A stretch of DNA of 64,000 nucleotides from Roridomyces roridus (lineage: Eukaryota > Basidiomycota > Agaricomycetes > Agaricales > Mycenaceae). A model generated the notes under the pieces. The model made no database searches. It had not been told where the DNA came from and saw nothing but the letters and a program-made list of their open reading frames with translations. The stretch spans positions 2,232,001-2,296,000 of the forward strand of contig JARKIF010000007.1 in NCBI GenBank assembly GCA_029378245.1, given 5' to 3'. The position numbers were made by a program, and so were the translations under genes. Of the stretch, positions 50,338 through 61,970 are shown in pieces (position 1 is the first letter of the stretch; every line of letters begins with the position of its first letter).

Positions 50338-52060
50338 GCCAGTTTGGTCTGGGTTGGCAGAAAGCGAACGTGGCGTGCATCTCTAGCTTTATATCCTGTC
50401 CTTCAAACTGCTGTATTTGAGACAGGTGTCCGTAAGGGGGATGGTTAGTTGCGTCGAGCGCCGCCGCCTCTGACAGGATCCGCATTACATGCTCTCACAG
50501 AAATGGTAACTGCCGTACTTTAGAGTCCGATTCCATCTTGAGATCGTCCCGTCCTCGAACAAATGATGTGACGAATGACTCCATCCGTTTCCAATTTTTC
50601 GAAGGAGCTAAGGCTTGCCTTGATTTTTTTGCTGAAGAGTTCGAGGAGGTTGGCCAGTTTGCAATGTTTTCCTCAAAGACAGTTAAAATGAGACCATGTC
50701 CGCGACCGGAGAAGGGCCTGGAAGAACACAGGATATCTTGATGCCGGTCAGCAAAAGAAGCAACTTTCGCAGCTTTCAGAACCTTGAATGGATAATGGGC
50801 AGTGCCCGGGTGATTCGCTCCGAGGGATCCCCGGCTTCTTGCTCCGTGCAACATGGGGCTACATAATGAAGCCGTCTGGAACCACATCGAGGAGGAAAAT
50901 CAGGGAAAATCACTCCCCACTTCCACGGGCGCACGCCGGTGACAATCGCCGAAGAGCTTGTTGTGGGGTAAGTAATTAGCCATAGTTTCATTTCACGACA
51001 AAACAAACTAGACGGCAAATACATCAGAATGCATTCCAGCCTATTCTTAGGTTACTCATGCGGTCTCACCGGTGCCTGTCTAGAAGAACCACTCACCGCT
51101 GCGGGCCTTCTGTGCGTGTGTACGACACTTGTTGACATCGGAGGTTGGGCATCGGTCGATGATGAACAATCGCAATCTAATGACCGCGGAGAGTTGGAGG
51201 CGGTGGTGGGAGTCGGTAGACGGCTCCGCTGCTAAAGATACGGGGACCTGAGCTTGATGACGAAGTCATGGGCTCATGCGAGCTCGGCAAACACCTGGAA
51301 AGCGACTGCGGTCTTGAACTTTGAAGATACGCTCCAGTTGAATCTTTGATTTTGATACGAGGGCATCCAGCTTGAAGCTTGATGGTCGTCGCACTGGATA
51401 TCGCTATCATGTCCGCGCCGTGGTGGACCGGACCATATCGGCTGCTCGATGAACGCCAGACCTCTGTAAATGCACGGTCACTGAAACAGACGAGTTTCTA
51501 AACTCAGCACGCACCGGCAGAACGGAATGATTGATACAGCGCCAACTGACATGCATGCGAAAAGAAAGAAAAAATAATGGGTGTCGTGAAAAGGGTAGCG
51601 ATAGCGACCACACTCAGCATGACTCCGTTCTTTTTGCCCCACCAACAAGTCTGAACGATCTGTTGAACATGTTGATCTTATTACCGCGCCATATAGTCGC
51701 TTAAGGCACGCTCCTCCGATGGGGACGCGGATCTGTCCATGAACATAAGCGGTACTGTATTTTGGGTGAGTCCAGCCGTGCTTGGATTAGATGCATGTCG
51801 GGTGCAGACTGTCCGACAGGATGGGCGCTGCGAGTCACCCATCGGCATTCATGGCGGAGGATAAAGACGCCGTTGGCAGGCGGTCATAGGTAGCGCAGCA
51901 AGGTCAAATAAGCCAAGGACCAAAGAAGGACGGTTCAGGTGAGTCATTCAACTCCAGTCGCCGCTCGCGAACGGGTCGGAGACTCGGAGAAGCACGGCAT
52001 GCCGAGAGGATTCGTCGCCCGCAAATCCGGAGGTTACTTGGGTCTGGATAAATGGGCTTT
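50338..52060. other. Unresolved, no confident gene
   Basis: A minus-strand frame of 130 codons (50887-50495) has helical, charged text (FEENIANWPTSSNSSAKKSRQA region) that could be a relic of a coiled N-terminal domain. The other ORFs look like noise. I cannot support a gene here. Confidence 0.25.
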
Positions 52061-54475
52061 CTGAGTCTTGGGCAGATGGCCGAAATGTCCGCCATCACAG
52101 TGTAGAGCAAGGGACAAAGTCTTGGCGTCGGAGTCTCAACAAGTGACGTCGCTTAGTCACGCTCTTCTTGCAGCTTGCCTGCAGCCTCGTCTTGGACCTC
52201 GCCGCCGGAACTGTCTTAGCCCAGCGCTCATCTTTGGCTCGTGTTTCGCCCGATTTTTGGGCAGCTATCCCGGCCCGGCTTACGGCTCTTACGACGTGTT
52301 TCGCACAAGAATGAATCTACATTTCATTGAGCGCTTTTTCTTCTTTACCAAAGTCTCCATTTCCAGCTTTCGACGGTGGGAAGTCGCAATTTGCCTCGCT
52401 CCATTCAGCCTTCTCTGACTCGGCTGGCTCAGGAACTTTGTGAAGCTGTGCGTCAAGCGCTAGGCCTTTGGTTCATCCACTCGCATTCTTTTCGCATGGA
52501 AGACGATTCATACACTCCGGATGCTGTTCAATGTCGACGCCTTCAATTGAACTGCCAGATCTTCGGGCGCAGGCTCTCCGGACAGACGTCCATCTTTTGG
52601 GCCCACCCCTGCGCGCTTGATCCTGCTTCTGCCTGGAATGATCGCAGCGTGTCGTCCTCTCGAGAGTCCGGTTGGTAGAAGCTGTAGTCTTCGAGGATAC
52701 GTGTCCGATATACGTATCAGACTTCACCGGTCATTCCCCCTGTCCGACGAGATTACTGACTCGGTGAGTCCTTCCTCGCACAAGGCAATGCAGCTCATGA
52801 GGTTTCTTTAGTTTCGACTTGACGTTTCCTGCAGAATAACCCCAAGATGAAGGCCTCAATCTACCCACCGAGAACGACACCCGCAGTCGCATATTTTTAT
52901 CTGCCGACTCGTGGAGCTGCGTAATGCCGCTCCATCTTCCACGTACTCCAGCCTATCCTGTATGCTTCTCGCATGGCCCACTCGCCACCATCCGATGTCC
53001 CTGGTGCATCTCCCCACGCCACCTCCTCGAACGCCGTACACGCGAAACAAGCAGTGTCGGTGGAGCATGTGGAATTTTTGTGCGATCAGCCAGGCAAGCT
53101 ACAGCCGAAGGCTGCCACAAGATTCACGCCCCGCTACTGTCAGAAAACCTGGCGTCCGTGGAATAGAGCTCCTGCTCTCAGTGCTCTGCAGTTCTCCGAA
53201 TTGCCTGTCCCACACGCCATGGTCGTCGGATGCCCATAATCGGCTCAGCGCAGGCTCACTCACAATCCATAATCCGCGGCCACCCTGGACCTATCCCGCC
53301 AAGAACTCGCCCAGGGCACCTCCGTCCCACTATCGTGCTCGCGATCGCGCGTGTCCCGTTCTTCGCCCCACGTTCCACCGCGACTCCATGCTTATGGCAT
53401 TACTAAACCCCGCCCGTGCGCGCATGTGGCCACACATACCAAGGCCTCCCTACGTCCGTAACCCATCTCGTGGGTCGCTGGCCACCCGGCTCATCGTCGA
53501 CGAGATGGAGGTCAAAAGCAGGAGGGCGGAGGTGGAGCCATTCGTGCGCATCGGGAACTTGCGACGCCCAATGTCCATCTACACTGGTGGACAGTGCAGC
53601 ATTTGGCTTCACTAAATTTGACCTTCAAAGACGCTTGGCGCTATTGTATCCGCACATGCGCCGCTTCCCCGTCTACCCCCCACGTCACGGTACTCTGCGC
53701 ATGGACTCGATTTTCGCCGACTGGACCACAGGAGACAGTGTTCCAATCCAGACGCACGTCGTAGGTGCCACGAGGTCGACCAATGATCACGAGCGTCCGC
53801 CTCGAGGCCTGTCATGCTCGGAGGTCTCCGACACCGACTCCGACTCGTCTACAATCCTTGCAAGAGGGCCGAACTCCAACTACTTGCTTAGTCGCCTCTT
53901 CGCTCTTGGCTTCTTGGCAGGCCAAGCATACGCTTCCCATGTAGGCTGCATACTTTTCATTCTTCTCTCGCTCACAGAAAGTTTTACGTTAGATCCGCTT
54001 CGCGAAAGGAAGGTCACACACCATAGCATACCCCGCCCAGGCCCCGGGACCTTCTATCAGTCCCAAGTTAGTGCAGCACTACAGAGTCGGTTGGCGGTAT
54101 ATAATCGGGGGAGCGATGGCTGGATCTTCGTCATTCCGACGCCGCCCCCATGAACTCGCAGGTCAACGTGAATTCTCACTCTGAGGTGTCTGCCCGCAAG
54201 GTGCGCCCGCTCGCGCGCCCAATCTTCCATGTCTTACTCGATCTCCTGCATATAGCACCGACGCCGACGAACGAGTACAACCCCATCCGAATCGACAGTG
54301 TGCATCAGCGCCAGCTCGAATAAAATCGCTCTCACCTTGAGTCGAGATACTCCTCTCGCCTCCATCAGTCCGCGGAGCGTCGCAGGCTTGCATCACACCG
54401 CGCTTGGCGCGTTCACGCTTACAGGCTGCCCGATTGCGTCACTACGATACTTTGTCTACGATTTGGAGCAGGCAA
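52061..54475 (+). other. Probable decayed or multi-exon gene(s), not resolved
   Basis: Plus-strand frames are partly open: 52068-52418, 52911-53615 and 53416-54153. The last includes text such as LLYPHMRRFPVYPP and an acidic SEVSDTDSDSS, and 52,740-52,810 shows intron-like borders. I could not link exons into one protein or name a domain. The style resembles the cargo genes of the gypsy element, but no six-Cys cluster was found. Confidence 0.3.
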
Positions 54476-54855
54476 TGTCGGACGAGGACGCAAGTTCGGA
54501 CCCAGACGTCGACTCAGACACCAGTCCATCCACGCCCCCCGCCTTCACGTCGATCCCTTCCATCAGCCGCACGGCGTCCCCATTTTCGGACGAGTACAGC
54601 GCAGGCTCGATCCCGCCCGGGTGGCCTATGCCTCACAAGGGCAGGAAGGGGAAGGATCGGCGCAAGTCGCGGAGCTCCAAGCATGCGGATGATTCCGACC
54701 ATGTCAGCTTGCGATCTAGTAGGCGCTCGGTACCCGTGTGCGCTGGGTGCAAGAAACAAGGGTCTAACTTCCCTCGCTGTAGAGGATGCGCTACCCTGTG
54801 GTGTTCGAGGGAATGCAGGATCTCTTCGGTGCATCTTTGTCCGGCCCGGCGATGA
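54476..54855 (+). CDS. MYND-type zinc finger protein, about 126 aa
   Basis: ATG 54476 starts an acidic Asp/Ser-rich segment, followed by a basic Lys/Arg patch (HKGRKGKDRRKSRSS) and a C-terminal finger: CAGC, nine residues, CRGC, LWCSREC and HLC. This matches the first two-thirds of a MYND finger (CX2CX9CX2CX4CX3C). The final His/Cys pair is close to the stop and spaced HXC, not HX3C, so the second zinc site may be incomplete. MYND fingers bind Pro-rich peptides in partner proteins. The frame is open upstream of the ATG to 54298, so exons may precede it. Confidence 0.6.
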
Positions 54856-55241
54856 TTTGGGGTTCATTCTGTTGTACATACACGAATATGTAGACGATAT
54901 GCAGATTGAAACTAGGAAGGTACATGACTAAATGAGGTTAACGGCACGGAACGGATCTCACTCGCAGTCGGCGTCGGGTCTCGAAAGTTGAAACGAAGAA
55001 CGAAACAGAATGAAATGGATGCTCTGAGTTGACCGTCGCGGAACCTATGATCTGCATGTTTCTCATCTAAACAAAACTGCCCGCCACAATCTATTCCGTT
55101 GCGCTCTCAGTGGATGGGATAGCATAAGGCACCGAGTTGTTCTTGAATGTTCCTAAATAGATACTCAATGAGACGACACCTAACCAATTCAGCAACACCC
55201 ACCGAAACCAACAGATCAGCAAACCCACCAACCTCTCATGA
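54856..55241. other. Intergenic
   Basis: Nothing seen; the ends of the convergent MYND and F-box genes meet here. Confidence 0.5.
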
Positions 55242-56832
55242 TCACTTCACCAGCTCATCCAAACCACTCCAAGGCGTCGCAACTTCCTGCCCCATCCCCG
55301 CCCTCGCCGGTGCCGACGACGCAGCCGTCGTCGTCTCAATCCTCAATCCGCGCGCCAAAAACGGAGCCAACGCTTCGTCCTGCAACGGAGGCATAAAATA
55401 CCTCCACTCGACTTCCAATTTCTCGAGGGGCACGACAACACCCGGCGTATCAAGCCGGCGTCGAGCAAAAGCGAGCACGTCGGCGTCCCACCCGGGTAGG
55501 TCCCGGCACTCGCGGATCGATAGTTCTGTCAGAGCGGGACACGGCGTGGAGTCATTCGCATGTGTGGCCGTGCCTGTCTCGGGTGCGAGGAAGGCAAGGA
55601 GCGTAGCAGCCGTGGCCGCCCCGTGTGTATCGGGTCTATCTTGGTCCAGAACGACCAGTTTCGTGAGGTGAGAAAGTCCAGAAAGAGTCCCAGCGAGACT
55701 CGCATGGGTTAGACCTGCGAGATCCATCCTGAGTTCCTCGATCAATGATGAATGCACGGCCAGGTCGCCGAGTAAAGGGCTATGTCGTAGATAAAGTCCA
55801 GTGCGTGGGAGTTGCAAGACCCGGAGCTCGGGCATGTCAAGCGTTTGAAGCAGATACCCGAGCGTGTTTGGCCCGACGGAGGAGCTGCACCTGCACAGAA
55901 TGAATTTTCGCAGCGCAGGAAGGACAATGCTGGGAGAGGGTGTGTCGGGCGCATGGTCCTGCATGAAAGAGGTGAGATCCGTCTCAAAGTGCACCAAACA
56001 CGGAGTTCGGGACAGGATCGACAGGCAGACGGCCGGGGAGAGACCCTGAAGCTGATACGTATGTGCGCTATCGAATTTGAGGAAAGTGAGATTCTCCCAG
56101 CAGAGCGGCAGCTCCGGGACCCAGCGGTCAAAGTCGCGCATAATACTGGGCGTGACGGACCGCAGACTGGGCGTAGTGAGGAACTTGAGGTCGGCCATCT
56201 CGCCCGACAGTATCCACGCCTCCGAGACGCCCGAGCCCTTCGTCCATGAGGAAAGAAAGGTTAAGGCTTTGCCATCGGTCGGCGCACCCAGTGAGCGTGT
56301 CCATGAGCTCGTCCACCGGATCGGAATGGTCCTCCTCCCACTGTTCCCAATTCCGCGCACCCACAATCGAGAGCGAAAGCGGGACTTTGCCAGAGCGGTC
56401 AATCCACTCCTTGACATACTCCGGTGCCTCCCCCGTGTCAAAGATGAACTCGAGCGGGAGATGCAGCGAAGCCCAGAGTGCCACAGTCGACAGGGCAAGA
56501 TTGCGCCAGCCGCGGCAGATGGTCGTCAGAATTTGTGGAGCCTCGCGGCCGCTGAGCACAGCGTTGTGTTGTGCAGGGAGGCAGGCGAGGAAAATCTCTT
56601 GCATGACGTCTGGGGGAAGACGACGCACGGGAGAGAGGAGTACTTTATGCGCGTCGATGTAGTCCTGTGCCTTCTGGCGCTGCGCTGTCAGGTCTTGAAT
56701 CAGAGCGTCGAGACGGGCAATCTCCTCGGTGTGAGGAACGAGATGAGAGTGTATCCATTTGATTTCATGCTCGCTAGGAGCGTAGTTGGTTTTGAGATGC
56801 TGGGAAAAGGGAGAATCTGTGAGGGAGGACAT
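55242..56832 (-). CDS. F-box/LRR-like protein with a frame break
   Basis: From ATG 56832 the frame encodes a helical start (LDALIQDLTAQRQKAQDYID) and the mushroom F-box motif (LSPVRRLPPDVMQEIFLACLP near residue 67), then LTTICRGWRNLALSTVALWASL. Near 56,230-56,250 coding passes to another frame (VSEAWILSGEMADL onward), which stays open to the stop at 55242 and reads as leucine-rich repeats (LRVLQLPRTGLYL; LTELSIREC). The change could be a one-base indel in the run GACGAAGGGCTCGGG or a very short intron (36 nt, starting GTGGAT). An SCF ubiquitin ligase adaptor role is inferred from the F-box. Confidence 0.72.
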
Positions 56833-57351
56833 GGCGGTTCATGAAGGGGCGGTTGCCAAGACTTATACCTGCGGTTCGGCTGCAGAAGAGGGAGATCAGC
56901 GCGCCCAAACGTTTGATCCGTCCGGCCATCATTGCGCCCCTTGCTCCCCGCCTCGATCTCCTCAGACTCTTGGTAGAGAATTGTCAGGCTCATAGGCGTT
57001 GCAGAGCGCCGATCTTCAACACCTGGAATCCAACTATGAAGCTCAAGGCCGAGGCCCCGGGCGCATCGTCACTACCGTGACGGACCCCAACTACCAAGTT
57101 GTAGCGCAATTGTAGCGCCTTTTCGACTTTCCTATTTCGAGGAGCAGGGAGAGCTTAAATGCTTGTGATTTGAAGGCTCTCAGTACCATGCCCTCGTACG
57201 CATCTGGTGCTTTACGGCCGCCACTGCACCAGTCTTCCAGTCAGTGTGTCAAGCCACTGCCAGCAGCGATTCCAAATTCCAAAAATATTCAACCGGAGCA
57301 TGCATAAGTGGACCTGTGACCCACTAATCCCCGCTTTTCTCCCTCTCACCC
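56833..57351. other. Divergent promoter region
   Basis: This is 519 bp between the F-box start (minus) and the P450 2 start (plus), with no gene. Confidence 0.5.
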
Positions 57352-59530
57352 ATGGACCACATCCTCGGCTATAACCCGCTGAAGAGTGCTGCGGCTCTCA
57401 TCGCAGTGATCAGTGCATTCCTTTGGCTGCGTGCTCGCGTCCGCAGAGAGCGTACCATCCGTCATATTGCTGGACCTCCCTCCCCCTCTTGGGCCTTTGG
57501 TTAACATCCTTTCACTCTCCTTTGACCCGTGTTAACGTCTGGATCAGGCAACATGTCGCAGTTAACCCTCGCCGAGCAGTATGGTGACTCTGAATTCCAC
57601 TGGCAGCGGACCTATGGCCCTGTGTATCGCCTGAAAGGCTGTTTCGGGGTGCGTGTCTTTTTGCCTCAGAGGAAAGAGAACCCACCAAATATTCAGGAGG
57701 ACCACCTGATGGTATCCGACCCAGGCGCTTTGAATTTCATCGTCAACAACAAAAGCTTTCACCATTCTCCGATGTTTGCCAATTTCATGAAGCTTCTGTA
57801 CGATAAGAGGAGCATTATAAATGTTCGAGGCGCGTACTATATTCACGCGACTTCTTGCCGAAACTAACAAAATTTGGATGTAGGAGACTACCATCGGCGG
57901 CTGCGTACCGCGTTTAATCCCGGCTTCTCTGCTGGCGGCATTCGTCGGTATATACCTGCGATCAACAAGGCAGGGGAAGAGGTATCCTAACTCAAGATGA
58001 ACGAAAAGCTTCTAATCCATGGTAGATAACACAAGCCCTGGATCTCAGCCTATCTCTGCAGTCCGTAGATGTCTGTCCACTGCTCTCTACCGCGAGTATT
58101 TGTGTCATAACTCAAGGTCTGGGGTTCACTCCATCGATCGAAATTTTGGTTTCATTCTTGGCAGCCGCCTTCGGATGCACCCCCGAGGAATTGGGAGCTG
58201 AATTTGTGGAAATCGCCACGCGCATGGCGTAAAACACCTTCTATTAAGACTCAATCGTTGACTCATTTTACACAGCGAAATGGCGGGTCATGAAGACAAG
58301 GGATCCGTTTTGTGGGCGGGCCTTGGAAATCGTTTGCCCGGATGGGTTTGGGACACGATGGCTCTCCTTCCAACCGCGGGTCTCGCTGAGCTCCGCAAGG
58401 GAAAGATTTTAGCGAAGCAAATCGGCCGCGAAATTGTCCAGGGAAAATTGTCTGCAGCCCGGCAGGGCCTCGAACCGGACGATGATATATTCAGCCAAAT
58501 CCGTGATCATCTCTTTTGTTCCGTAGTGAAAGTTGTATACTGACCGCAACTCTGGCAGTCAATGCCAGCTCGGGTGGGGTATTGAGCGAAGAGGAACTGG
58601 CGGCTCACACATCCCTGTTGGTTATTGCTGGGCATGAAACTTCCGCGAATACGATGGCGTTCGGCTTGCTCGAACTGGCACGCAACCCTGAATTTCAAGA
58701 CAGTCTCCGACGAGAAATTAATTCGAGCGGCGAGAAGACAGAGGCGGTTTACAATAGCATGCCTCTGCTGAACGCGTTCATCAAGGTGAGACATCACAAG
58801 GTTCAAATCAAATCAAGGTCTGAAATGGTCGGGAAGGAAATCCTGAGGCTTTTCCCTATAGTCCCACTCGAAGAGCGTATCGCGATCGCAGACACTGTGA
58901 TTCCTTTAACTGACAGTATCAATACGTCCACCGGAGACCGAATCTCGGAAATTCCAGTTCGCAAAGGTCAAATCATTAAATTAGGGATTGCTGCATACCA
59001 AAGGTGAGCCTCAACATACTAACCACGATTCTGAAGTTAACCTATGTACGACCATGGAGAATGGAGTCCCTCTGGGGCGCCGATGCAGGCGACTTCAATC
59101 CTTACCGGTGGATACAAGGAAAAAACTATCAAAAAGATGCCGTCGGGGGGCCGTATGGAAACCTGTGAGCCTCAGTCTTTTACAATCAGCATTTGATTCT
59201 GAATCCTTTCAAGGCTGGCGTTCTTCGGGGGACCTCACGTTTGTTTGGGGTAAGCCCTTCTGTCAAGTACTATTCATTGAAACAATTTGCTAACCAGAGA
59301 CATAGGTGGCGGCTTGCGTGAGTAGCCCAGTTTCTCAAAAAATACTGATCCTTTCCACCACCGATAGTGTCCTGGAGATGCAAGTGATCATCTCTGAACT
59401 GGTTGGAAAGTTTTCGTTCAAGCTTCCGGAAGGGGACAACGTAGCGCGTATGCGTGGCGCAAACGTGCTGCAGCCGACGCTGCCCAGTGGAGAAAAGGGG
59501 GTCCGACTCCGCGTTGCACGCATTATTTGA
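57352..59530 (+). CDS. Cytochrome P450 monooxygenase 2, apparently intact
   Basis: ATG 57352 to TGA 59530 joins over at least 12 introns in frame. It has a membrane anchor (AAALIAVISAFLWL), a Pro hinge AGPPSPSW, the I-helix VIAGHETSANT, the ExxR motif EILRLFP, and the heme loop FFGGPHVCLG. In that loop the usual Arg of FxxGxRxCxG is His; the Cys ligand is kept. A 12 nt micro-exon encodes WRL after the loop. The intron after INV-R-G uses a GC donor (GCGCGT), at the same place where P450 1 has GCAAGT. It is ER-bound with unknown substrate and shares its organisation with P450 1 on the other strand. Confidence 0.86.
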
Positions 59531-60569
59531 GAGCTGTTGATTCATGACTGGGGAGGGAATTTCCAGTACAGCTCATTCTGTCCAGTAGCACTTGTTGCTT
59601 GTCATTTCGAGCCGAGAGTCTCGCTCATTACTTGCTCAAATTTTCACTGGTTAGTTCCATGCATCCCCCTTCCATGGTCTGAATCGTTCCATACGCGTCC
59701 AAGCCAAGTCCGACTCTAAAAGTCATTGCCCCAGTTACCCGAGCCGAGACAACCGACGCGTTTGATCCGTGCGGCAATCACTCTGTCTTTTCCTCCCCCT
59801 CATCTCCTCACGGCGAATTGCAGGGCTGGTGATGCCTGGATATTGGAATCCAGCTATGAGGCTCACGGCCTCCCGAGGCCTAGGTGTATCGGGACAACGG
59901 ACTCCCGCTACCTTGTGGCCACCTTGTCACATTGTAATTTGTGCGTCACTTTGGCCTCCCTATCCGGAAGACAGTATCTAATTCCGTCGTACTACTCACA
60001 AATAAGCAACGGGTTAGGCAAGCGGCGACTCTCGGCGGTGCGCCGAGAGCCCAAAACAGACATGCATAGGAAAGGCCGCTAGTAAAAGTACATGTCTTTT
60101 TTTACGTAGTTAGTCGGAGACCAAACCGGAGAAGCTATAAGGATGTGGGACGGTGGGTGAGTGCAAAGAGTCTTGAGTGCGGCGGCAGCCAAGGAGGGAT
60201 GAGACCCGGTCTGAGAAAGACCCGCCCTTTAATAATCGTCTCCCCGATTGATCGGTGAGGGGGGCCAGGAATGGAGAGGATAGCCTGCAGGGGTCAGTGC
60301 GAGGGGAACGGACCGAATGATGCGCGGAGCGCAGAAGGATCGCGAGGCGTGAGAGAGGCGCGAGGCGCGGGAGAAGAGCGCGAGGCGCGTGCAACTCGAA
60401 AGACGCGAGGCGTCGAAGAGAATGAGATAGAGTAGCTAATTTATTTAAACCGTGCTGAATTAGACTACTGTAAAACAAGTTCTAAACTCGATTAATGATT
60501 CTGTTTTGGAGTACTATAGACCTTGAATCTGGCACCATGGCCACGGGTCACCGGCGACTGTGTCAGGCA
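59531..60569. other. Intergenic with GCGAGGCG repeats
   Basis: No gene. Between about 60,340 and 60,410 the unit GCGAGGCG recurs four times (also as GCGCGAGGCGCG). Part of 60,100-60,420 looks inserted within the P450 3 upstream region. Confidence 0.4.
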
Positions 60570-61630
60570 ATCTGATTTAACCACGAGCGGCTTCGCAAGG
60601 GAAACACTTACGCCACCGAGTACCGACAGACTCCAACATATATAGATAATGAATCAGATAATCAGATGCAACCCTGACGGAGGAAGAACTGGCAGATAAC
60701 ACCTCCCTCTTCGTCATTGCGGGACATGAAACTTCAGCAACTACGATGGCATTCGGCCTGCTCGAACTGGCGCGCAACCCTGAATTTCAAGATAGTCTCC
60801 GGCGCGAAATTCACTCCAACGGCGAAAGAACAGAGGCGGTTTACAGTAGCATGCCCCTTCTGAATGCATTCATCAAGGTGAGATTACATGTTGACGCTTG
60901 GTTGAAATTGGAGTCAACACCTGAATTGTGTGGACAGGAAATCCTCAGGCTTTACCCTATAGTCCCAATGGAAGAGCGAATTGCACTCGCGGACACTGTG
61001 ATCCCTTTGAGGGACAGTATCACCACGTCCACCGGAGACCGACTCTCGGAAATTCCAGTCCACACAGGTCAAATCGTCAAGTTGGCGATTGCTGCGTACC
61101 AGAGGTTGCCTTTGCTCTATAGTACCGCGCATTACTCTGTAACTGATCCACAATGCTGTAGGATGGAGTCCCTATGGGGTACTGACGCGGGCGAATTCAA
61201 CCCTTACCGCTGGATACGAGGAACGAATTATCAGAAGGATGCTGTCGGGCCTTATGGAAACCTGTGAGCATCGATATTTTGGACTGGCCACCGAATTCTG
61301 AATCTTCTGAAGCCTCACTTTCTTCGGGGGACCTCACGTTTGTCTGGGGTGAGCATTTCTGTCGAGTACTGTACTATTCAAATAGATTGCTAACCACAAA
61401 CACAGGTGGCGGTTCGCGTGAGTATCTCGGGCGCTCATAAACCGCCGCCAGGCTCTACATATTCACTGATTCTCGCCGACAGTATCCTCGAGATGCAAGT
61501 GCTTATCTGCGAGCTGGTTGGAAAGTTTTCATTCAAACTTCCGGAGGGAGAGGACGTGCCTGGTACAACCGAGACTACCAAGTGGACAAAAGGGTGTCCG
61601 ACTCCGCGTTGCACGCATTCTTTGAGAGGC
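60570..61630 (+). pseudogene. Truncated P450 paralogue
   Basis: Only the C-terminal half is present: a possible remnant of the LRKG region at about 60,577, the I-helix VIAGHETSATT, EILRLYP and the heme loop FFGGPHVCLG (again His for Arg), then WRF and ILEMQVLICEL. The 5' half is missing, and near 61,550 a deletion shifts the frame so that the last residues (expected RVARII) are lost, although the DNA for them is still visible at about 61,603-61,626. It is the closest relative of P450 2. Confidence 0.85.
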
Positions 61631-61970
61631 GTTGATCCATAGGCTCCGTGGCTGCGTAGATTCCAGCGCAACTGATTATGACACATTACTTTTGGTGGAC
61701 TCGCAGCGGGGCCCGGGAGTCTCGTTCAAGTGTGCATCTTGTCAGTTCCTGAGAGATTTTTTAGCCCGATTTTTGTTCTTTCTGTATGTACATACACCAC
61801 TCTGAGGTTGCAATTGGTAACCAGGATGCCGGGAAGCCGAGATGCCGACCGATCGATGCATGATTGTCGTTCCCACGATCAGTAAACGTGCGTCCGTTGT
61901 CACGCTCCACGATGGCACATCGTCGAAGTACAGAAGCACGGGCGGAGTCGTCTGACCTGTCCCGACCCTC
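61631..61970. other. Intergenic
   Basis: No gene is seen. This is the promoter side of the metallophosphatase gene. Confidence 0.5.

Noticed and set aside
52911..53615. Six-Cys cluster in the region before the MYND gene
   Set aside because: Cys residues occur in several frames, but none gives the CX2CX6C spacing.
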